From Cupriavidus taiwanensis (GTDB lineage: Bacteria; Pseudomonadota; Gammaproteobacteria; Burkholderiales; Burkholderiaceae), in contig NZ_LT977070.1 of the NCBI RefSeq assembly GCF_900250075.1, forward strand, positions 806,001 to 870,000: a DNA stretch of 64,000 nucleotides, written 5' to 3'. This document shows positions 50,119 to 59,757 of this stretch, piece after piece. Within the stretch, counting starts at the first letter, position 1, and the number at the start of each line of letters is the position of its first letter. Both the position numbers and the translations under genes were made by a program. A model generated the notes under the pieces. The model did not search any database. It was given only the letters and a program-made list of their open reading frames with translations, and was not told the DNA's origin.

Positions 50119-51555
50119 ATGACCCGTTCCACCAAGATCGTCGCCACCATCGGCCCCGCCTCCAGCTCGCTGGAAATCCTGACGCGCATGATCGCGGCTG
50201 GGGTCGACGTGGTGCGGCTGAACTTTTCGCACGGCACCGCCCAGGACCATCTCGACCGCGCCCGGCTGGTGCGCGAGGCGGCGCAGGCATGCGGGCGCGA
50301 GGTCGCCATCATGGCCGACCTGCAGGGTCCCAAGATCCGCGTGGGCAAGTTCGAGCACGGCAAGGTCCTGCTCAAGCCGGGCGAGCCCTTTATCCTCGAT
50401 TCCAACTGCAAGCTCGGCAACGAAGAGCGCGCCGGCCTGGACTACCAGGACCTGCCGCGCGACGTCGGCCCGGGCGACCTGCTGCTGCTTAACGACGGCC
50501 TGATCGTGCTGGTGGTCGACCGCGTGTTGGGCAACGAGATCTTCACCACCGTGCGCGTCGGCGGCGAGCTGTCCAACAACAAGGGCATCAACCGCCAGGG
50601 CGGCGGGCTGTCGGCGCCGGCGCTGACCGCCAAGGACATGGAGGACATCAAGACCGCCATGGCGCTGGGCGCGGACTACCTCGCGGTGAGCTTTCCCAAG
50701 AACGCCACCGACATGGAAATGGCGCGCCAGCTGGCCGCCGTGGCCGGCCAGCCGCACGGCCACCGGGCCCGCATGATCGCCAAGATCGAGCGCGCCGAGG
50801 CCATCCATCCGGGCGTGCTGGAAGAAATCCTGCAGGCCTCCGACGGCATCATGGTGGCGCGCGGCGACCTTGCCGTGGAAGTCGGCAACGCCGCCGTGCC
50901 GGCGCTGCAGAAGCGCATGATCCGGCTGGCGCGCGAGGCCAACAAGCTCACCATCACCGCCACCCAGATGATGGAAAGCATGATCGTCAACCCGGTGCCG
51001 ACGCGCGCCGAGGTCTCGGACGTGGCCAATGCCGTGCTGGACGGCACCGACGCCGTGATGCTGTCGGCTGAAACCGCCGCCGGCCGCTATCCGGTCGAGA
51101 CCGTCGAGGCCATGGCCGCGGTCTGCATCGAGGCCGAGAAGTCCGAGGTGGTGCAGCTCGACACCGATTTCCTGAACCAGACCTTTTCGCGCATCGACCA
51201 GTCGGTGGCGATGGGGGCGCTGTTCACCGCCTATCATTTGCAGGTGAAGGCGATCGCGGCGCTGACCGATTCCGGCGCGACCGCGCTGTGGATGAGCCGG
51301 CACCGCATCCATGTACCGATTTACGCGATGACGCCCAACCTGGCGTCGCAGCGCAAGATGCAGCTGTACCGCAACGTGGTGCCGCTGCCGCTGCAGTCGA
51401 GCACCGACCGCGATACCGCGCTGGAGCAGGCCGAGGAGCTGCTGCTGGCGCAGGGCGTGGTGCAGCGGGGCGATTTCATCGTGCTGACCATCGGCGAGCC
51501 GATGGGACAGCCGGGCGGTACCAACACCCTGAAGATCGTCAGGGTGGGGCATTGA
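50119..51555 (+). CDS. pyk: Pyruvate kinase
   Basis: Final glycolytic enzyme, phosphoenolpyruvate + ADP to pyruvate + ATP. The 478-residue protein starts MTRSTKIVATIGPASSS and has FSHGTAQDH, MADLQGPKIRVG, the active-site MIAKIERAEAI, GDLAVEVG and ITATQMMESMI. The C-terminal allosteric domain is complete. Lies 91 nt after pgk; fba follows after 50 nt. Confidence 0.98.
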   Translation: MTRSTKIVATIGPASSSLEILTRMIAAGVDVVRLNFSHGTAQDHLDRARLVREAAQACGREVAIMADLQGPKIRVGKFEHGKVLLKPGEPFILDSNCKLGNEERAGLDYQDLPRDVGPGDLLLLNDGLIVLVVDRVLGNEIFTTVRVGGELSNNKGINRQGGGLSAPALTAKDMEDIKTAMALGADYLAVSFPKNATDMEMARQLAAVAGQPHGHRARMIAKIERAEAIHPGVLEEILQASDGIMVARGDLAVEVGNAAVPALQKRMIRLAREANKLTITATQMMESMIVNPVPTRAEVSDVANAVLDGTDAVMLSAETAAGRYPVETVEAMAAVCIEAEKSEVVQLDTDFLNQTFSRIDQSVAMGALFTAYHLQVKAIAALTDSGATALWMSRHRIHVPIYAMTPNLASQRKMQLYRNVVPLPLQSSTDRDTALEQAEELLLAQGVVQRGDFIVLTIGEPMGQPGGTNTLKIVRVGH

Positions 51556-51605
51556 GCGCCGACAGAAGAATACCGAGACATCTCATTTTCATTTAGGAGT
51601 TAGAC

Positions 51606-52670
51606 ATGCCACTCGTTTCGATGCGCCAGCTGCTGGACCACGCAGCCGAGAACAGCTACGGCCTGCCGGCCTTCAACGTGAACAACCTCGAGCAAGTGCA
51701 GGCCATCATGCAGGCGGCCGACGAGGTCAACGCTCCGGTGATCATGCAAGCCTCGGCCGGCGCCCGCAAATATGCCGGCGAGCACTTCCTGCGCCACCTG
51801 ATCGAAGCCGCGGTCGAAGCCTATCCCCATATCCCGGTGGTGATGCACCAGGACCACGGCCAGTCGCCGGCGATCTGCCAGGCCGCGATCGACCTGGGCT
51901 TCTCGTCGGTGATGATGGACGGCTCGCTGCGCGAAGACGGCAAGACCCCGGCCGACTACGAATACAACGTCGATGTGACCCGCAAGGTGGTGCAGCTGTC
52001 GCACGCCATCGGCGTGACCGTCGAGGGCGAGCTGGGCTGCCTGGGCTCGCTCGAAACCGGTGAAGCCGGCGAAGAAGACGGCATCGGCGCCGAAGGCAAG
52101 CTGGACCACTCGATGCTGCTGACCGACCCCGAACAGGCCGCCGACTTCGTCAAGGCCACCCAGCTCGACGCGCTGGCGATTGCCATCGGCACCTCGCACG
52201 GCGCCTACAAGTTCACCCGCAAGCCCACCGGCGACATCCTGGCGATCAACCGCATCAAGGAAATCCACGCCCGCATCCCCAACACCCACCTGGTGATGCA
52301 CGGCTCGTCGTCGGTGCCGCAGGAACTGCTGGAAGAGATCCGCAAGTTCGGCGGCGACATGAAGGAAACCTACGGCGTACCGGTCGAGGAAATCCAGGAA
52401 GCGATCAAGTACGGCGTGCGCAAGATCAACATCGACACCGACATCCGCCTGGCCATGACCGGCGCGATCCGCCGCTTCTTCGTCGAGAACCCGAGCAAGT
52501 TCGACCCGCGTGAATACCTGAAGCCGGCCCGCGAAGCCGCCAAGCAGGTGTGCAAGGCGCGCTACCTCGCGTTCGGCTGCGAAGGCCAGGCCGGCAAGAT
52601 CAAGCCGGTGGCGCTGAGCGAGATCGCGCAGCAGTACAAGTCGGGCAAGCTGGCGCAGGTCGTGCAGTAA
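51606..52670 (+). CDS. fba: Fructose-bisphosphate aldolase, class II (Calvin subtype)
   Basis: Zinc-dependent aldolase cleaving fructose 1,6-bisphosphate. The 354-residue protein begins [27 protein letters not shown] and contains VMHQDHGQS with a zinc-ligand His, [19 protein letters not shown] and [10 protein letters not shown], features of the Calvin-type (CbbA) class II subgroup. A clear TTAGGAGTTAGAC precedes the ATG. The gene ends 8 nt before repeat copy C. Confidence 0.98.
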   Translation: MPLVSMRQLLDHAAENSYGLPAFNVNNLEQVQAIMQAADEVNAPVIMQASAGARKYAGEHFLRHLIEAAVEAYPHIPVVMHQDHGQSPAICQAAIDLGFSSVMMDGSLREDGKTPADYEYNVDVTRKVVQLSHAIGVTVEGELGCLGSLETGEAGEEDGIGAEGKLDHSMLLTDPEQAADFVKATQLDALAIAIGTSHGAYKFTRKPTGDILAINRIKEIHARIPNTHLVMHGSSSVPQELLEEIRKFGGDMKETYGVPVEEIQEAIKYGVRKINIDTDIRLAMTGAIRRFFVENPSKFDPREYLKPAREAAKQVCKARYLAFGCEGQAGKIKPVALSEIAQQYKSGKLAQVVQ

Positions 52671-52678
52671 GTTTCAAT

Positions 52679-52770
52679 CGTCGTTCCCGCGCAGGCGGGA
52701 ACCCAGCGTCTTTAACGCGGCGCTGACCAAAGGCAAAAGTCACTGGGTCCCCGCTTCCGCGGGGACGACG
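52679..52770 (+). repeat. Miniature palindromic element, copy C
   Basis: 92 bp between fba and purC. Left arm CGTCGTTCCCGCG…CCCAGCGTCTTTAA; right arm AAAAGTCACTGGGTCCCCGC…GCGGGGACGACG, with about 20 bp between. The right hairpin uses the CCCC/GGGG variant (GTCCCCGC-TTCC-GCGGGGAC), the left the TCCC/GGGA variant, so base pairs change on both sides of the stem together. Confidence 0.9.
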
Positions 52771-52833
52771 CATTTTTAAGCGTCAGTGTTTTTTGCAGAC
52801 GCTGTGCTTTACCTCCGTTCGATCGGAACCATC

Positions 52834-53742
52834 ATGACCAACGCTCTCTACCAGTCCTCCATCAACTCGCTGCCGCTGCTGGGCCACGGCAAGGTGCGCG
52901 ACAACTACGCCGTCGGCAACGACAAGCTGCTGATCGTCACCACCGACCGCCTGTCGGCGTTCGACGTCATCATGGGCGAGCCGATCCCCGACAAGGGCCG
53001 CGTGCTGAACCAGATGGCGAACTTCTGGTTCCGCAAGCTCGCGCACATCGTGCCGAACCACGAGACCGGCATCGCACCCGAGACCGTGGTGGCCGCGGAT
53101 GAAGTGGAGCAGGTCAGGGGCCGCGCGGTGGTGGTCAAGCGCCTGAAGCCGATCCTGGTCGAGGCCGTGGTGCGCGGCTACCTTGCCGGCAGCGGCTGGA
53201 AGGACTACCAGGCCACCGGCAAGGTGTGCGGCATCGAGCTGCCGCCGGGCCTGCAGAACGCGCAGAAGCTGCCCGAGCCGATCTTCACCCCGGCGGCCAA
53301 GGCCGAGATGGGCGAGCACGACGAGAACATCTCGTTCGCCGAGGTCGAGGGCCGCATCGGCATCGCGCTGGCGCGCCAGATGCGCGAGATCTCGATCCGC
53401 CTGTACAAGGAAGCGGCCGAGTTCGCCGCCACGCGCGGCATCATCATCGCCGATACCAAGTTCGAGTTCGGCCTGGACGACAACGGCGTGCTGACGCTGA
53501 TGGATGAAGTGCTGACCGCCGACTCGTCGCGCTTCTGGCCGGCCGATTCGTACCAGGTCGGCACCAACCCGCCATCGTTCGACAAGCAGTTCGTGCGCGA
53601 CTGGCTGGAAGCCGTGCGCATCGACGGCAAGCCCTGGCCCAAGACCGCGCCGGCGCCGCAGCTGCCGGACGACGTGATCCAGAAGACCGCGGCGAAGTAC
53701 CGCGAGGCGCTGACGCGCCTGACGGGCGAAGAGTTGAAGTAA
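52834..53742 (+). CDS. purC: Phosphoribosylaminoimidazole-succinocarboxamide synthase
   Basis: SAICAR synthase of de novo purine synthesis: CAIR + Asp + ATP to SAICAR. The 302-residue protein has [50 protein letters not shown] and [26 protein letters not shown]. It is of the longer, eukaryote-like PurC length usual in betaproteobacteria. Start at 52834. Flanked on both sides by miniature repeat elements. Confidence 0.98.
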   Translation: MTNALYQSSINSLPLLGHGKVRDNYAVGNDKLLIVTTDRLSAFDVIMGEPIPDKGRVLNQMANFWFRKLAHIVPNHETGIAPETVVAADEVEQVRGRAVVVKRLKPILVEAVVRGYLAGSGWKDYQATGKVCGIELPPGLQNAQKLPEPIFTPAAKAEMGEHDENISFAEVEGRIGIALARQMREISIRLYKEAAEFAATRGIIIADTKFEFGLDDNGVLTLMDEVLTADSSRFWPADSYQVGTNPPSFDKQFVRDWLEAVRIDGKPWPKTAPAPQLPDDVIQKTAAKYREALTRLTGEELK

Positions 53743-53750
53743 GACTACCT

Positions 53751-53841
53751 CGTCATTCCCGCGCAGGCGGGAATCCAGCGTCTTTTGCGAGCCTCGATGC
53801 ATAACCTAAAGTCACTGGGTTCCCGCCTTCGCGGAAATGAC
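53751..53841 (+). repeat. Miniature palindromic element, copy D
   Basis: 91 bp between purC and purE. Left arm CGTCATTCCCGCG…TCCAGCGTCTTTT; right arm TAAAGTCACTGGGTTCCCGCC…GGAAATGAC, the latter with one decayed stem base. The spacer reads GCGAGCCTCGATGCATAACC: CTCGATG also occurs where the nuclease gene of copy A starts, and TAACC/TAAAG resembles the end of that gene. This suggests an internal-deletion derivative. Confidence 0.88.
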
Positions 53842-53860
53842 AACCGAAGGAACAAAGAAA

Positions 53861-54358
53861 GTGAGCAAGCAAGATAAGCCATTGGTCGGCGTCGTCATGG
53901 GCAGCAGCTCGGACTGGGACGTGATGCAGCACGCCGTGGCGATGCTGAAGGATTTCGGCGTGCCGTTCGAAGCCCAGGTGGTGTCCGCGCACCGCATGGC
54001 CGACGACATGTTCCGCTATGCCGAGAGCGCGCGCAGCCGCGGCCTGCGCGCCATCATCGCCGGTGCCGGCGGGGCCGCGCACCTGCCCGGCATGATCGCC
54101 GCCAAGACCATCGTGCCGGTGTTCGGCGTGCCGGTGCCGTCGAAGTACCTGCGCGGCGAGGACTCGCTGCTGTCGATCGTGCAGATGCCCAAGGGCGTGC
54201 CGGTCGCCACCTTCGCCATCGGCGAGGCGGGTGCGGCCAACGCCGCGCTGCACGCCATCGCCACGCTGGCCACTACCGACGACGCGCTGGCCGCGGCGCT
54301 GGGAGCCTTCCGCGCCAAGCAGACCGAAGCCGCGCGCGCCATGACCTTGCCGCTGTAA
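53861..54358 (+). CDS. purE: N5-carboxyaminoimidazole ribonucleotide mutase
   Basis: Converts N5-CAIR (product of PurK) to CAIR in purine synthesis. The 165-residue protein contains [21 protein letters not shown] and the SAHRM motif ([12 protein letters not shown]) plus [14 protein letters not shown]. The start is GTG at 53861, with GAAGGA at 53845–53850. An in-frame ATG at 53837 lies inside the right arm of repeat copy D and has no ribosome site, so it is rejected. purK follows after 42 nt. Confidence 0.96.
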   Translation: MSKQDKPLVGVVMGSSSDWDVMQHAVAMLKDFGVPFEAQVVSAHRMADDMFRYAESARSRGLRAIIAGAGGAAHLPGMIAAKTIVPVFGVPVPSKYLRGEDSLLSIVQMPKGVPVATFAIGEAGAANAALHAIATLATTDDALAAALGAFRAKQTEAARAMTLPL

Positions 54359-54400
54359 ATGCTGCCGCTGTAACCCTCCGGACCGACACGGAACCGAGCA

Positions 54401-55645
54401 ATGCCTACCGATATCCATCCCCACCTCTCCGAAGCCCACACGCCGGAATCGCGCGCCGAGTTCGGCGTCGACCGTCCCGACGCGCCCATCCTGCCCGGCG
54501 CGTGGCTGGGCATGCTGGGCGGCGGCCAGCTCGGCCGCATGTTCACGCATGCGGCGCAGGCGATGGGCTATCGCGTATGCGTGCTCGACCCGGACCAGGA
54601 CAGCCCGGCCGGCGTGGTCGCCGACAAGCATATCTGCGCGCAGTACACCGACGAGGCCGCGCTGGCCGAGATGGGCAAGCTGTGCCAGGCGGTCAGCACC
54701 GAGTTCGAGAACGTGCCGTCGCTGTCGCTGGACCGGCTCGAGCAGCTGGGCGCGTTCGTCGCGCCGCGCGGCTACTGCGTGTCGATCGCGCAGAACCGCA
54801 TCGGCGAGAAGAAGTTCTTTGCCGCGTGCGCCGAGCGCACCGGCGTGCCGACGGCGCCGCACTGGGTGATCCAGCACGACGCCGACGTCGACCAGCTGCC
54901 CGACCACGTGCTGCCCGGCATCCTCAAGACCGCGCGCATGGGCTATGACGGCAAGGGCCAGGCGCGCGTGAAGACGCGCGACGACGTGCGCGCCGCGTGG
55001 AAGGCGATGCAGCATGTGCCGTGCGTGCTGGAGCAGATGCTGCCGCTGGCGTACGAGGTGTCGGTGCTGGCCGCGCGCGGCGCGGACGGCGCCACCGCCA
55101 CCTGGCCGCTGGCCGAGAACGTGCACCGCGACGGCATCCTGTTTTCGACCGAGATGCCGTCGACCAGCGTCTCGCCCGAGATCGCCGAGCGCGCCCGCGC
55201 CGCCGCCGCCGCGATTGCCACCGAAATGGGCTATGTCGGCGTGCTGTGCATCGAGTTTTTCGTGCTGACCGATGGTTCGCTGGTCGCCAATGAAATGGCG
55301 CCGCGCCCGCACAATTCCGGCCATATCACCATGGACGCCTGCGAGACCAGCCAGTTCGAGCAGCAGGTGCGCGCCATGGCGCGGCTGCCGCTAGGCAGCA
55401 CGCGCCAGCATTCGGCCGGCAAGATGCTGAACCTGCTGGGCGACGTGTGGTTCGAGTTCGGGCTGGAGCGCACCCCGGCCTGGGACGAGGTGGTGGCGCA
55501 ACCCGGCGCCAAGCTGCACCTGTACGGCAAGAGCGATGCGCGCCCGTCGCGCAAGATGGGGCACGTCAACTGCATCGGCGAGCATGCCGAGGCCGCCGAC
55601 GCCGCTTTCCAGGCGGCCGCGCAGGCGCTGCACATCCCGCTCTGA
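54401..55645 (+). CDS. purK: 5-(Carboxyamino)imidazole ribonucleotide synthase
   Basis: ATP-grasp enzyme making N5-CAIR from AIR, bicarbonate and ATP. The 414-residue protein has the N-terminal [21 protein letters not shown], the grasp segment [15 protein letters not shown] and [20 protein letters not shown]. About 30 residues precede the usual N-terminus, a modest extension. Operon with purE and, upstream, purC. Confidence 0.97.
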   Translation: MPTDIHPHLSEAHTPESRAEFGVDRPDAPILPGAWLGMLGGGQLGRMFTHAAQAMGYRVCVLDPDQDSPAGVVADKHICAQYTDEAALAEMGKLCQAVSTEFENVPSLSLDRLEQLGAFVAPRGYCVSIAQNRIGEKKFFAACAERTGVPTAPHWVIQHDADVDQLPDHVLPGILKTARMGYDGKGQARVKTRDDVRAAWKAMQHVPCVLEQMLPLAYEVSVLAARGADGATATWPLAENVHRDGILFSTEMPSTSVSPEIAERARAAAAAIATEMGYVGVLCIEFFVLTDGSLVANEMAPRPHNSGHITMDACETSQFEQQVRAMARLPLGSTRQHSAGKMLNLLGDVWFEFGLERTPAWDEVVAQPGAKLHLYGKSDARPSRKMGHVNCIGEHAEAADAAFQAAAQALHIPL

Positions 55646-55684
55646 ATTTCCGCCGACCGCCACGCCACCCTTTGAAGGAACACG

Positions 55685-56674
55685 ATGTCGCCGCGCACGC
55701 CCACGGCCGCCGAACTGGATGAAGCCGTCCGCCTGCTCGAGGCCGGGCAACTGGTCGCCTTCCCGACCGAGACCGTCTACGGCCTTGGCGCCGACGCAGA
55801 AAACCCCGCGGCGGTCGGCCGCATCTTCGCGCTCAAGGGCCGGCCGTCGAACCATCCGGTGATCGTGCACGTAGTCGACGGTGCCGACATCGGCTACTGG
55901 ACCGACGACGTGCCCGCGGCCGCGCAGCAGCTGATCGACGCCTTCTGGCCCGGCCCGCTGACGCTGATCCTGAAGCGCGCCGCGCATATCGATGCCGCCG
56001 TCGCCGGCGGGCAGGACAGCATCGGCCTGCGCTGCCCGTCGCATCCGGTGGCGCAGGCGCTGCTGTCGCGCTTCAAGCGCGGCCGCGGCGGCATTGCCGC
56101 GCCTTCCGCCAACAAGTTCGGCCAGGTCAGCCCGACCACCGCGCAGCATGTGCGCGAGGAATTCGGCGACGCGGTCTATGTGCTGGAAGGCGATGGCGTC
56201 GAGGTCGGCATTGAATCGACCATCGTCGACCTGTCGCGGCTGGACCAGGGCATCGGCCCGGTGCTGCTGCGCCCGGGCGCGGTCACGGTGGGGATGCTCG
56301 CGCAGGTGCTGGGCGAAGCCCCGCTGCCGCCGGACGCCGCCGCGCCGCGCGCGTCGGGAACCCTGAAGGCCCACTACGCCCCGCACACGCCGCTGCTGCT
56401 GGCCGATGCGCAGGCCGCCGCCGCGCGCCTGGAAGCGCTGCCGGCGGATGCCCGCGTGGCATGGGTCGGGCGCGCGCCGCTGGCGGACCAGCGCTGCACC
56501 TGGGTGCAGGCGCCTGCCGATGCCGCCGCCTATGCGCAGGAGCTGTACCGGCTGCTGCGCAAGCTCGACCGGCAGGGGTACACGCAGCTGGTGTTCGAGG
56601 TGTTGCCCGAAGGGCAGGACTGGGCCGGAGTGCGCGACCGGCTGGAGCGGGCGGCGGCGGCGTTTGGGGGCTAG
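55685..56674 (+). CDS. L-threonylcarbamoyladenylate synthase (Sua5/YrdC family)
   Basis: Makes threonylcarbamoyl-AMP from Thr, bicarbonate and ATP for t6A37 of tRNA. The 329-residue length indicates the Sua5 form: a YrdC domain (about 1–205; VAFPTETVYGLGADAENPAAVGRIFALKGRPSNHP, PSANKFGQVSPTTAQHV) plus a C-terminal Sua5 domain (about 215–329) joined by a linker with KAHYAPHTPLLL. Lies 39 nt after purK and may share its transcript. Confidence 0.95.
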   Translation: MSPRTPTAAELDEAVRLLEAGQLVAFPTETVYGLGADAENPAAVGRIFALKGRPSNHPVIVHVVDGADIGYWTDDVPAAAQQLIDAFWPGPLTLILKRAAHIDAAVAGGQDSIGLRCPSHPVAQALLSRFKRGRGGIAAPSANKFGQVSPTTAQHVREEFGDAVYVLEGDGVEVGIESTIVDLSRLDQGIGPVLLRPGAVTVGMLAQVLGEAPLPPDAAAPRASGTLKAHYAPHTPLLLADAQAAAARLEALPADARVAWVGRAPLADQRCTWVQAPADAAAYAQELYRLLRKLDRQGYTQLVFEVLPEGQDWAGVRDRLERAAAAFGG

Positions 56675-56722
56675 GGCGGACAGGGGTTTGCCGCTGGCCT
56701 GACCTGGTCGATCCGCCGGCCC

Positions 56723-57049
56723 TTACCCCCCCAGCACCCGCAACGCCGTATAAACCGCCATCCCCACCACGATCATTCCCACCATCTTCCTGGTCAGCAG
56801 GTAGAACACCGTCGCGGCCACGCCCGCCATCAGCTTGTAGTTGGAAAACGCCACGGTGAAATGCCCCTGCCAGGTCATCAGGTCCGGCAGGATGATGGCG
56901 GCCAGCGCCGCCGCCGGCGCATAGCGCAGCGCGCGCTGGATGCGGTCGGGCACGGTGATGTGCTCGCCCGCCATCAGAAACAGCGCGCGCGTGACCACGG
57001 TGACGACCGCCATGCCGACCAGCGCGATCCAGACTTCGGTATGGCTCAT
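56723..57049 (-). CDS. azlD: Branched-chain amino acid exporter small subunit, AzlD family
   Basis: A 108-residue membrane protein with three to four hydrophobic segments, matching AzlD: WIALVGMAVVTVVTRALFL, ALRYAPAAALAAIILPDLM and LMAGVAATVFYLLTRKMVGMI. Works with AzlC as a two-component exporter of branched-chain or other amino acids. Its ATG overlaps the azlC stop (ATGA). Confidence 0.92.
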   Translation of the reverse strand: MSHTEVWIALVGMAVVTVVTRALFLMAGEHITVPDRIQRALRYAPAAALAAIILPDLMTWQGHFTVAFSNYKLMAGVAATVFYLLTRKMVGMIVVGMAVYTALRVLGG

Positions 57050-57894
57050 GCGCGGTCTCCCGGTACGTCCGCCGGCTCGGGCGCTGGCTTGGAAGCGGGT
57101 TTGGAAGCGGGCTTCGACAGCGGTGCCTGCCTGCGCCGCTGGATGCCGCGCAGCGCGGCGCGCGCGGCCAGTTCGTCGCTGGCCATGCCGGCGGCGATCG
57201 CGCCCACCACGGCCACCACCAGCCCGAGCCGGTACGGCAGGTCGAAGCACAGCAGCGCCAGCACCGCGGAGATCACCACCGCCATCAGCGTCGAGCGCGA
57301 ATTGATGGTGGCGATCATCACCGGGATCAGCGCCATGGTGCCGGCCAGCCCCAGGCCCCAGCTGTCCGGGAACAGGCTGGCCAGCACGATGCCGATGATC
57401 GACGACACCTGCCACATGCAGAAATTCGTCAGTGCCATGCCCCAGAAGTAGCCTTCCTTGCCGGGCTCGTAGCCCGGTGTGCTGTACTTCTGCAGGAAGT
57501 AGACGAAATGCAGGTCGCCGTTGAAGAAGCCCAGCACCGTGCGCCGCGCCAGCGTCAGGTAGCTGAAATGCGGCTGCATGCCGGCGCTGAAGATGACGAA
57601 GCGCAGGTTGACCATGGCCGCGGTCAGCCAGATGGTCCATAGCGGCAGCCCTGCTGCGAACAGCGGCAGCACCGCCAGCTGCGCCGAGCCGGCGTAGACC
57701 AGCAGCGACATGCCGATGGCCTCGGGCACGGTCAGCACGGATTTGCTCATGGCCACGCCCGTGACCAGGCCCCAGGAAAATACCGCGGGCAGCGACGGGG
57801 CAAAGCGGCGCGCGCCGTCGATAAAGCCGGCGCGTTCGGCGGGTGCGAAGCGATGCCAGAGGCGCAACCACACCGGGGGTTGTGGGGAAGTCAT
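57046..57894 (-). CDS. azlC: Branched-chain amino acid exporter large subunit, AzlC family
   Basis: A 282-residue inner-membrane protein with the AzlC core GARRFAPSLPAVFSWGLVTGVAM, SLLVYAGSAQLAVLPLFAAGLP and AAMVNLRFVIFSAGMQPHF. The final 40 residues are a charged Pro/Ala/Lys tail (SKPASKPASKPAPEPA), not typical of the family. Forms an exporter with AzlD. Promoter candidate at 57978–58005. Confidence 0.93.
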   Translation of the reverse strand: MTSPQPPVWLRLWHRFAPAERAGFIDGARRFAPSLPAVFSWGLVTGVAMSKSVLTVPEAIGMSLLVYAGSAQLAVLPLFAAGLPLWTIWLTAAMVNLRFVIFSAGMQPHFSYLTLARRTVLGFFNGDLHFVYFLQKYSTPGYEPGKEGYFWGMALTNFCMWQVSSIIGIVLASLFPDSWGLGLAGTMALIPVMIATINSRSTLMAVVISAVLALLCFDLPYRLGLVVAVVGAIAAGMASDELAARAALRGIQRRRQAPLSKPASKPASKPAPEPADVPGDRA

Positions 57895-57977
57895 GTCAGA
57901 GGAAGCGGGGGCGATGCGGCCCGGGGCCGCAGGCCGGCCCGGAAGGCTGCCGCCGCAGGACGCGCCGGCACCCAGGC

Positions 57978-58005
57978 ATTATAGGGTGGGATGGCGGGCT
58001 GGTAA
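57978..58005 (-). promoter_or_regulatory. Sigma-70-type promoter for azlCD
   Basis: On the minus strand a perfect -10 TATAAT (57983–57978) is preceded by TTACCA (58005–58000) at 16-bp spacing. It lies about 84 nt before the azlC start. Confidence 0.65.
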
Positions 58006-58080
58006 GCGAGCGCTTAACAAAATGCCGCCGCGCGTTGGAGGCAGGCCACGGCCCCGCGCCCCAGCCCGCCCGGCGGGGCG

Positions 58081-59706
58081 TCAATGCGCCCCGCGGTACA
58101 CCCACTGCAGCAGCGCGTCGTGCGCCTCCTGCGCCTGCGCGGCGTTGGCATGGTTGATCATGCTCACCACCACGTAGCGGCCGCCCTCGGCGGCATCGAC
58201 GTAGCCGGCCAGCGCGCGCACATCGGCCAGCGTGCCGGTCTTCAGGTAGCCGCTGCCGGCCGCGCTGGCGCGGGTCAGGCGGTTGCGCAGCGTGCCGTCG
58301 ACGCCCAGCACCGGCAGCGAGTCGATCAGCACCGGGCCGACCGGGCTGGCCGCGGCCTGCTGCAGCAGCCGCGCCATGTCATAGGCGCTGATTCGTTCCG
58401 CGCGCGACAGGCCCGAGCCGTTGTCAAGCACCAGGCCCGGCAGCTCCAGCCCCTGCCGCGCCAGCCAGCGCTGCACCACGCGGATCGAGCGGCCGGTGCT
58501 GGCGGGCCCGCCGCGGTCCATCTCGGCGCCGAGGGTCAGGAACAGCTGCCGCGCCATCACGTTGTTCGAGAACTTGTTGATGTCGCGCACGATGTCGGCC
58601 AGCGGCAGGCCGTAATGGCGCGCCAGCAGCACCGCGCCGCGCGGCACCTTGCCGCTGCGCAGCGCGGGCAGGCGGGCAAAGCGCCCGCCGGCGCGCTGCC
58701 ACTCGGCGACAAAGCCGCCCCAGGTGAATTCCGCATGCGACAGCGTGGCGATATTGAGCACGTGCTCGCCGCAGTCGCTGGAATAGTCGCCCGAGAACGA
58801 GGCCAGCACGGTGCCGTCGGCCTGCGGCAGCACGGTCGGGCTGGCGCTGCTCTGCCAGTCGCCGCAGCGGCCGTTGGTCAGCGTGAGGCGGTTGTCCAGT
58901 TTCAGCTGCGCCAGCTCCGGCGTGACGCTGACCGCCACGGTCTGCGAGGCCGGGTCCGGCGTCAGCGTGAACGACAGCGTCTTGAAGGCGTACAGCAGCG
59001 CATCGGGGCCGACGTTGTAGGCGCGCTGCACCTCGCCGTCGATGGTGCCGTTGCTGTCGAGGCCATCGGCGAAGTAGCTGCGGTCCAGCACCAGGTCGCC
59101 GTTGATGGTGTTGGCGCCGGCGGCGCGCGCCCGCGCCACCAGCTTGGCCATTTCCTCGGGCACCAGCTTGGGATCGCCGTGGCCGCGCAGGTAGACGTTG
59201 CCGTTGACGGTGCCGTCGTTGCCCGGCTGCGCGTCGGCGTAGAGCGAGGTCTGCCAGCGATAGTCGGGCCCGAGCAGCTGCAGGCCGGCGAAGGTGGTGA
59301 CCAGCTTCATGGTCGACGCCGGGTTCATCGGCAGCTGCGCGTTCCAGCTGGCGCGCGCGGTGCTGTCGCCCAGCCGCACCACATAGAAGCTGGCCGCTGC
59401 AGCCGGCACCCCGGCGCGGCGCAGCGCCGCGGCCACCGGCGCGGGCACGCCGGCGCTGACCAGCGCCGGATCGGTGGCGGCTTTGGTGGCCGCTTTGGCA
59501 GCGGCTTTGCCGGCTTTCGGCGCTTTGGCGGGCTTGGTCGCCTTGGCCGCCTTGGCGGGCGGCTTGGCGTAGGCCGGGGTCAGTGCCGGACCGCCGGCCA
59601 GCAGCACGGCGGCAAGGATGGACGAGAGCAATAGCGACAGGCGGCGCGGCAGCGCGCCGGGTCGCGCTGCGGTGGGCGCGGCGAGGGTTCTTGGCATGGC
59701 GGCCAT
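58081..59706 (-). CDS. dacB: D-alanyl-D-alanine carboxypeptidase/endopeptidase, PBP4 type
   Basis: Periplasmic class C penicillin-binding protein (peptidase S13) that trims or opens peptidoglycan cross-links. The 541-residue protein has a signal peptide (SLLLSSILAAVLLAGGPALTPAYA), then an unusual Lys/Ala/Pro-rich stretch (about 48–78), and the catalytic domain with SxxK at S131–K134 (NPASTMKLVT), SNN in NKFSNNVMARQ and KTG in YLKTGTLADVRALAGY. All active-site residues are intact. Confidence 0.95.
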   Translation of the reverse strand: MAAMPRTLAAPTAARPGALPRRLSLLLSSILAAVLLAGGPALTPAYAKPPAKAAKATKPAKAPKAGKAAAKAATKAATDPALVSAGVPAPVAAALRRAGVPAAAASFYVVRLGDSTARASWNAQLPMNPASTMKLVTTFAGLQLLGPDYRWQTSLYADAQPGNDGTVNGNVYLRGHGDPKLVPEEMAKLVARARAAGANTINGDLVLDRSYFADGLDSNGTIDGEVQRAYNVGPDALLYAFKTLSFTLTPDPASQTVAVSVTPELAQLKLDNRLTLTNGRCGDWQSSASPTVLPQADGTVLASFSGDYSSDCGEHVLNIATLSHAEFTWGGFVAEWQRAGGRFARLPALRSGKVPRGAVLLARHYGLPLADIVRDINKFSNNVMARQLFLTLGAEMDRGGPASTGRSIRVVQRWLARQGLELPGLVLDNGSGLSRAERISAYDMARLLQQAAASPVGPVLIDSLPVLGVDGTLRNRLTRASAAGSGYLKTGTLADVRALAGYVDAAEGGRYVVVSMINHANAAQAQEAHDALLQWVYRGAH

Positions 59707-59757
59707 GTTAACGCATGGCCGCCCGCAAGCGGATGACAGTTCCGCGGGGCCGGCGGT

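Noticed and set aside
52679..52770. Repeat-element arms as Rho-independent terminators
   Set aside because: The hairpins are strong but not followed by a T run in either direction. They may still affect RNA stability.
53837..53860. ATG at 53837 as purE start
   Set aside because: It lies in the right arm of repeat copy D and has no ribosome-binding site; GTG at 53861 has GAAGGA upstream and gives the family's normal N-terminus.
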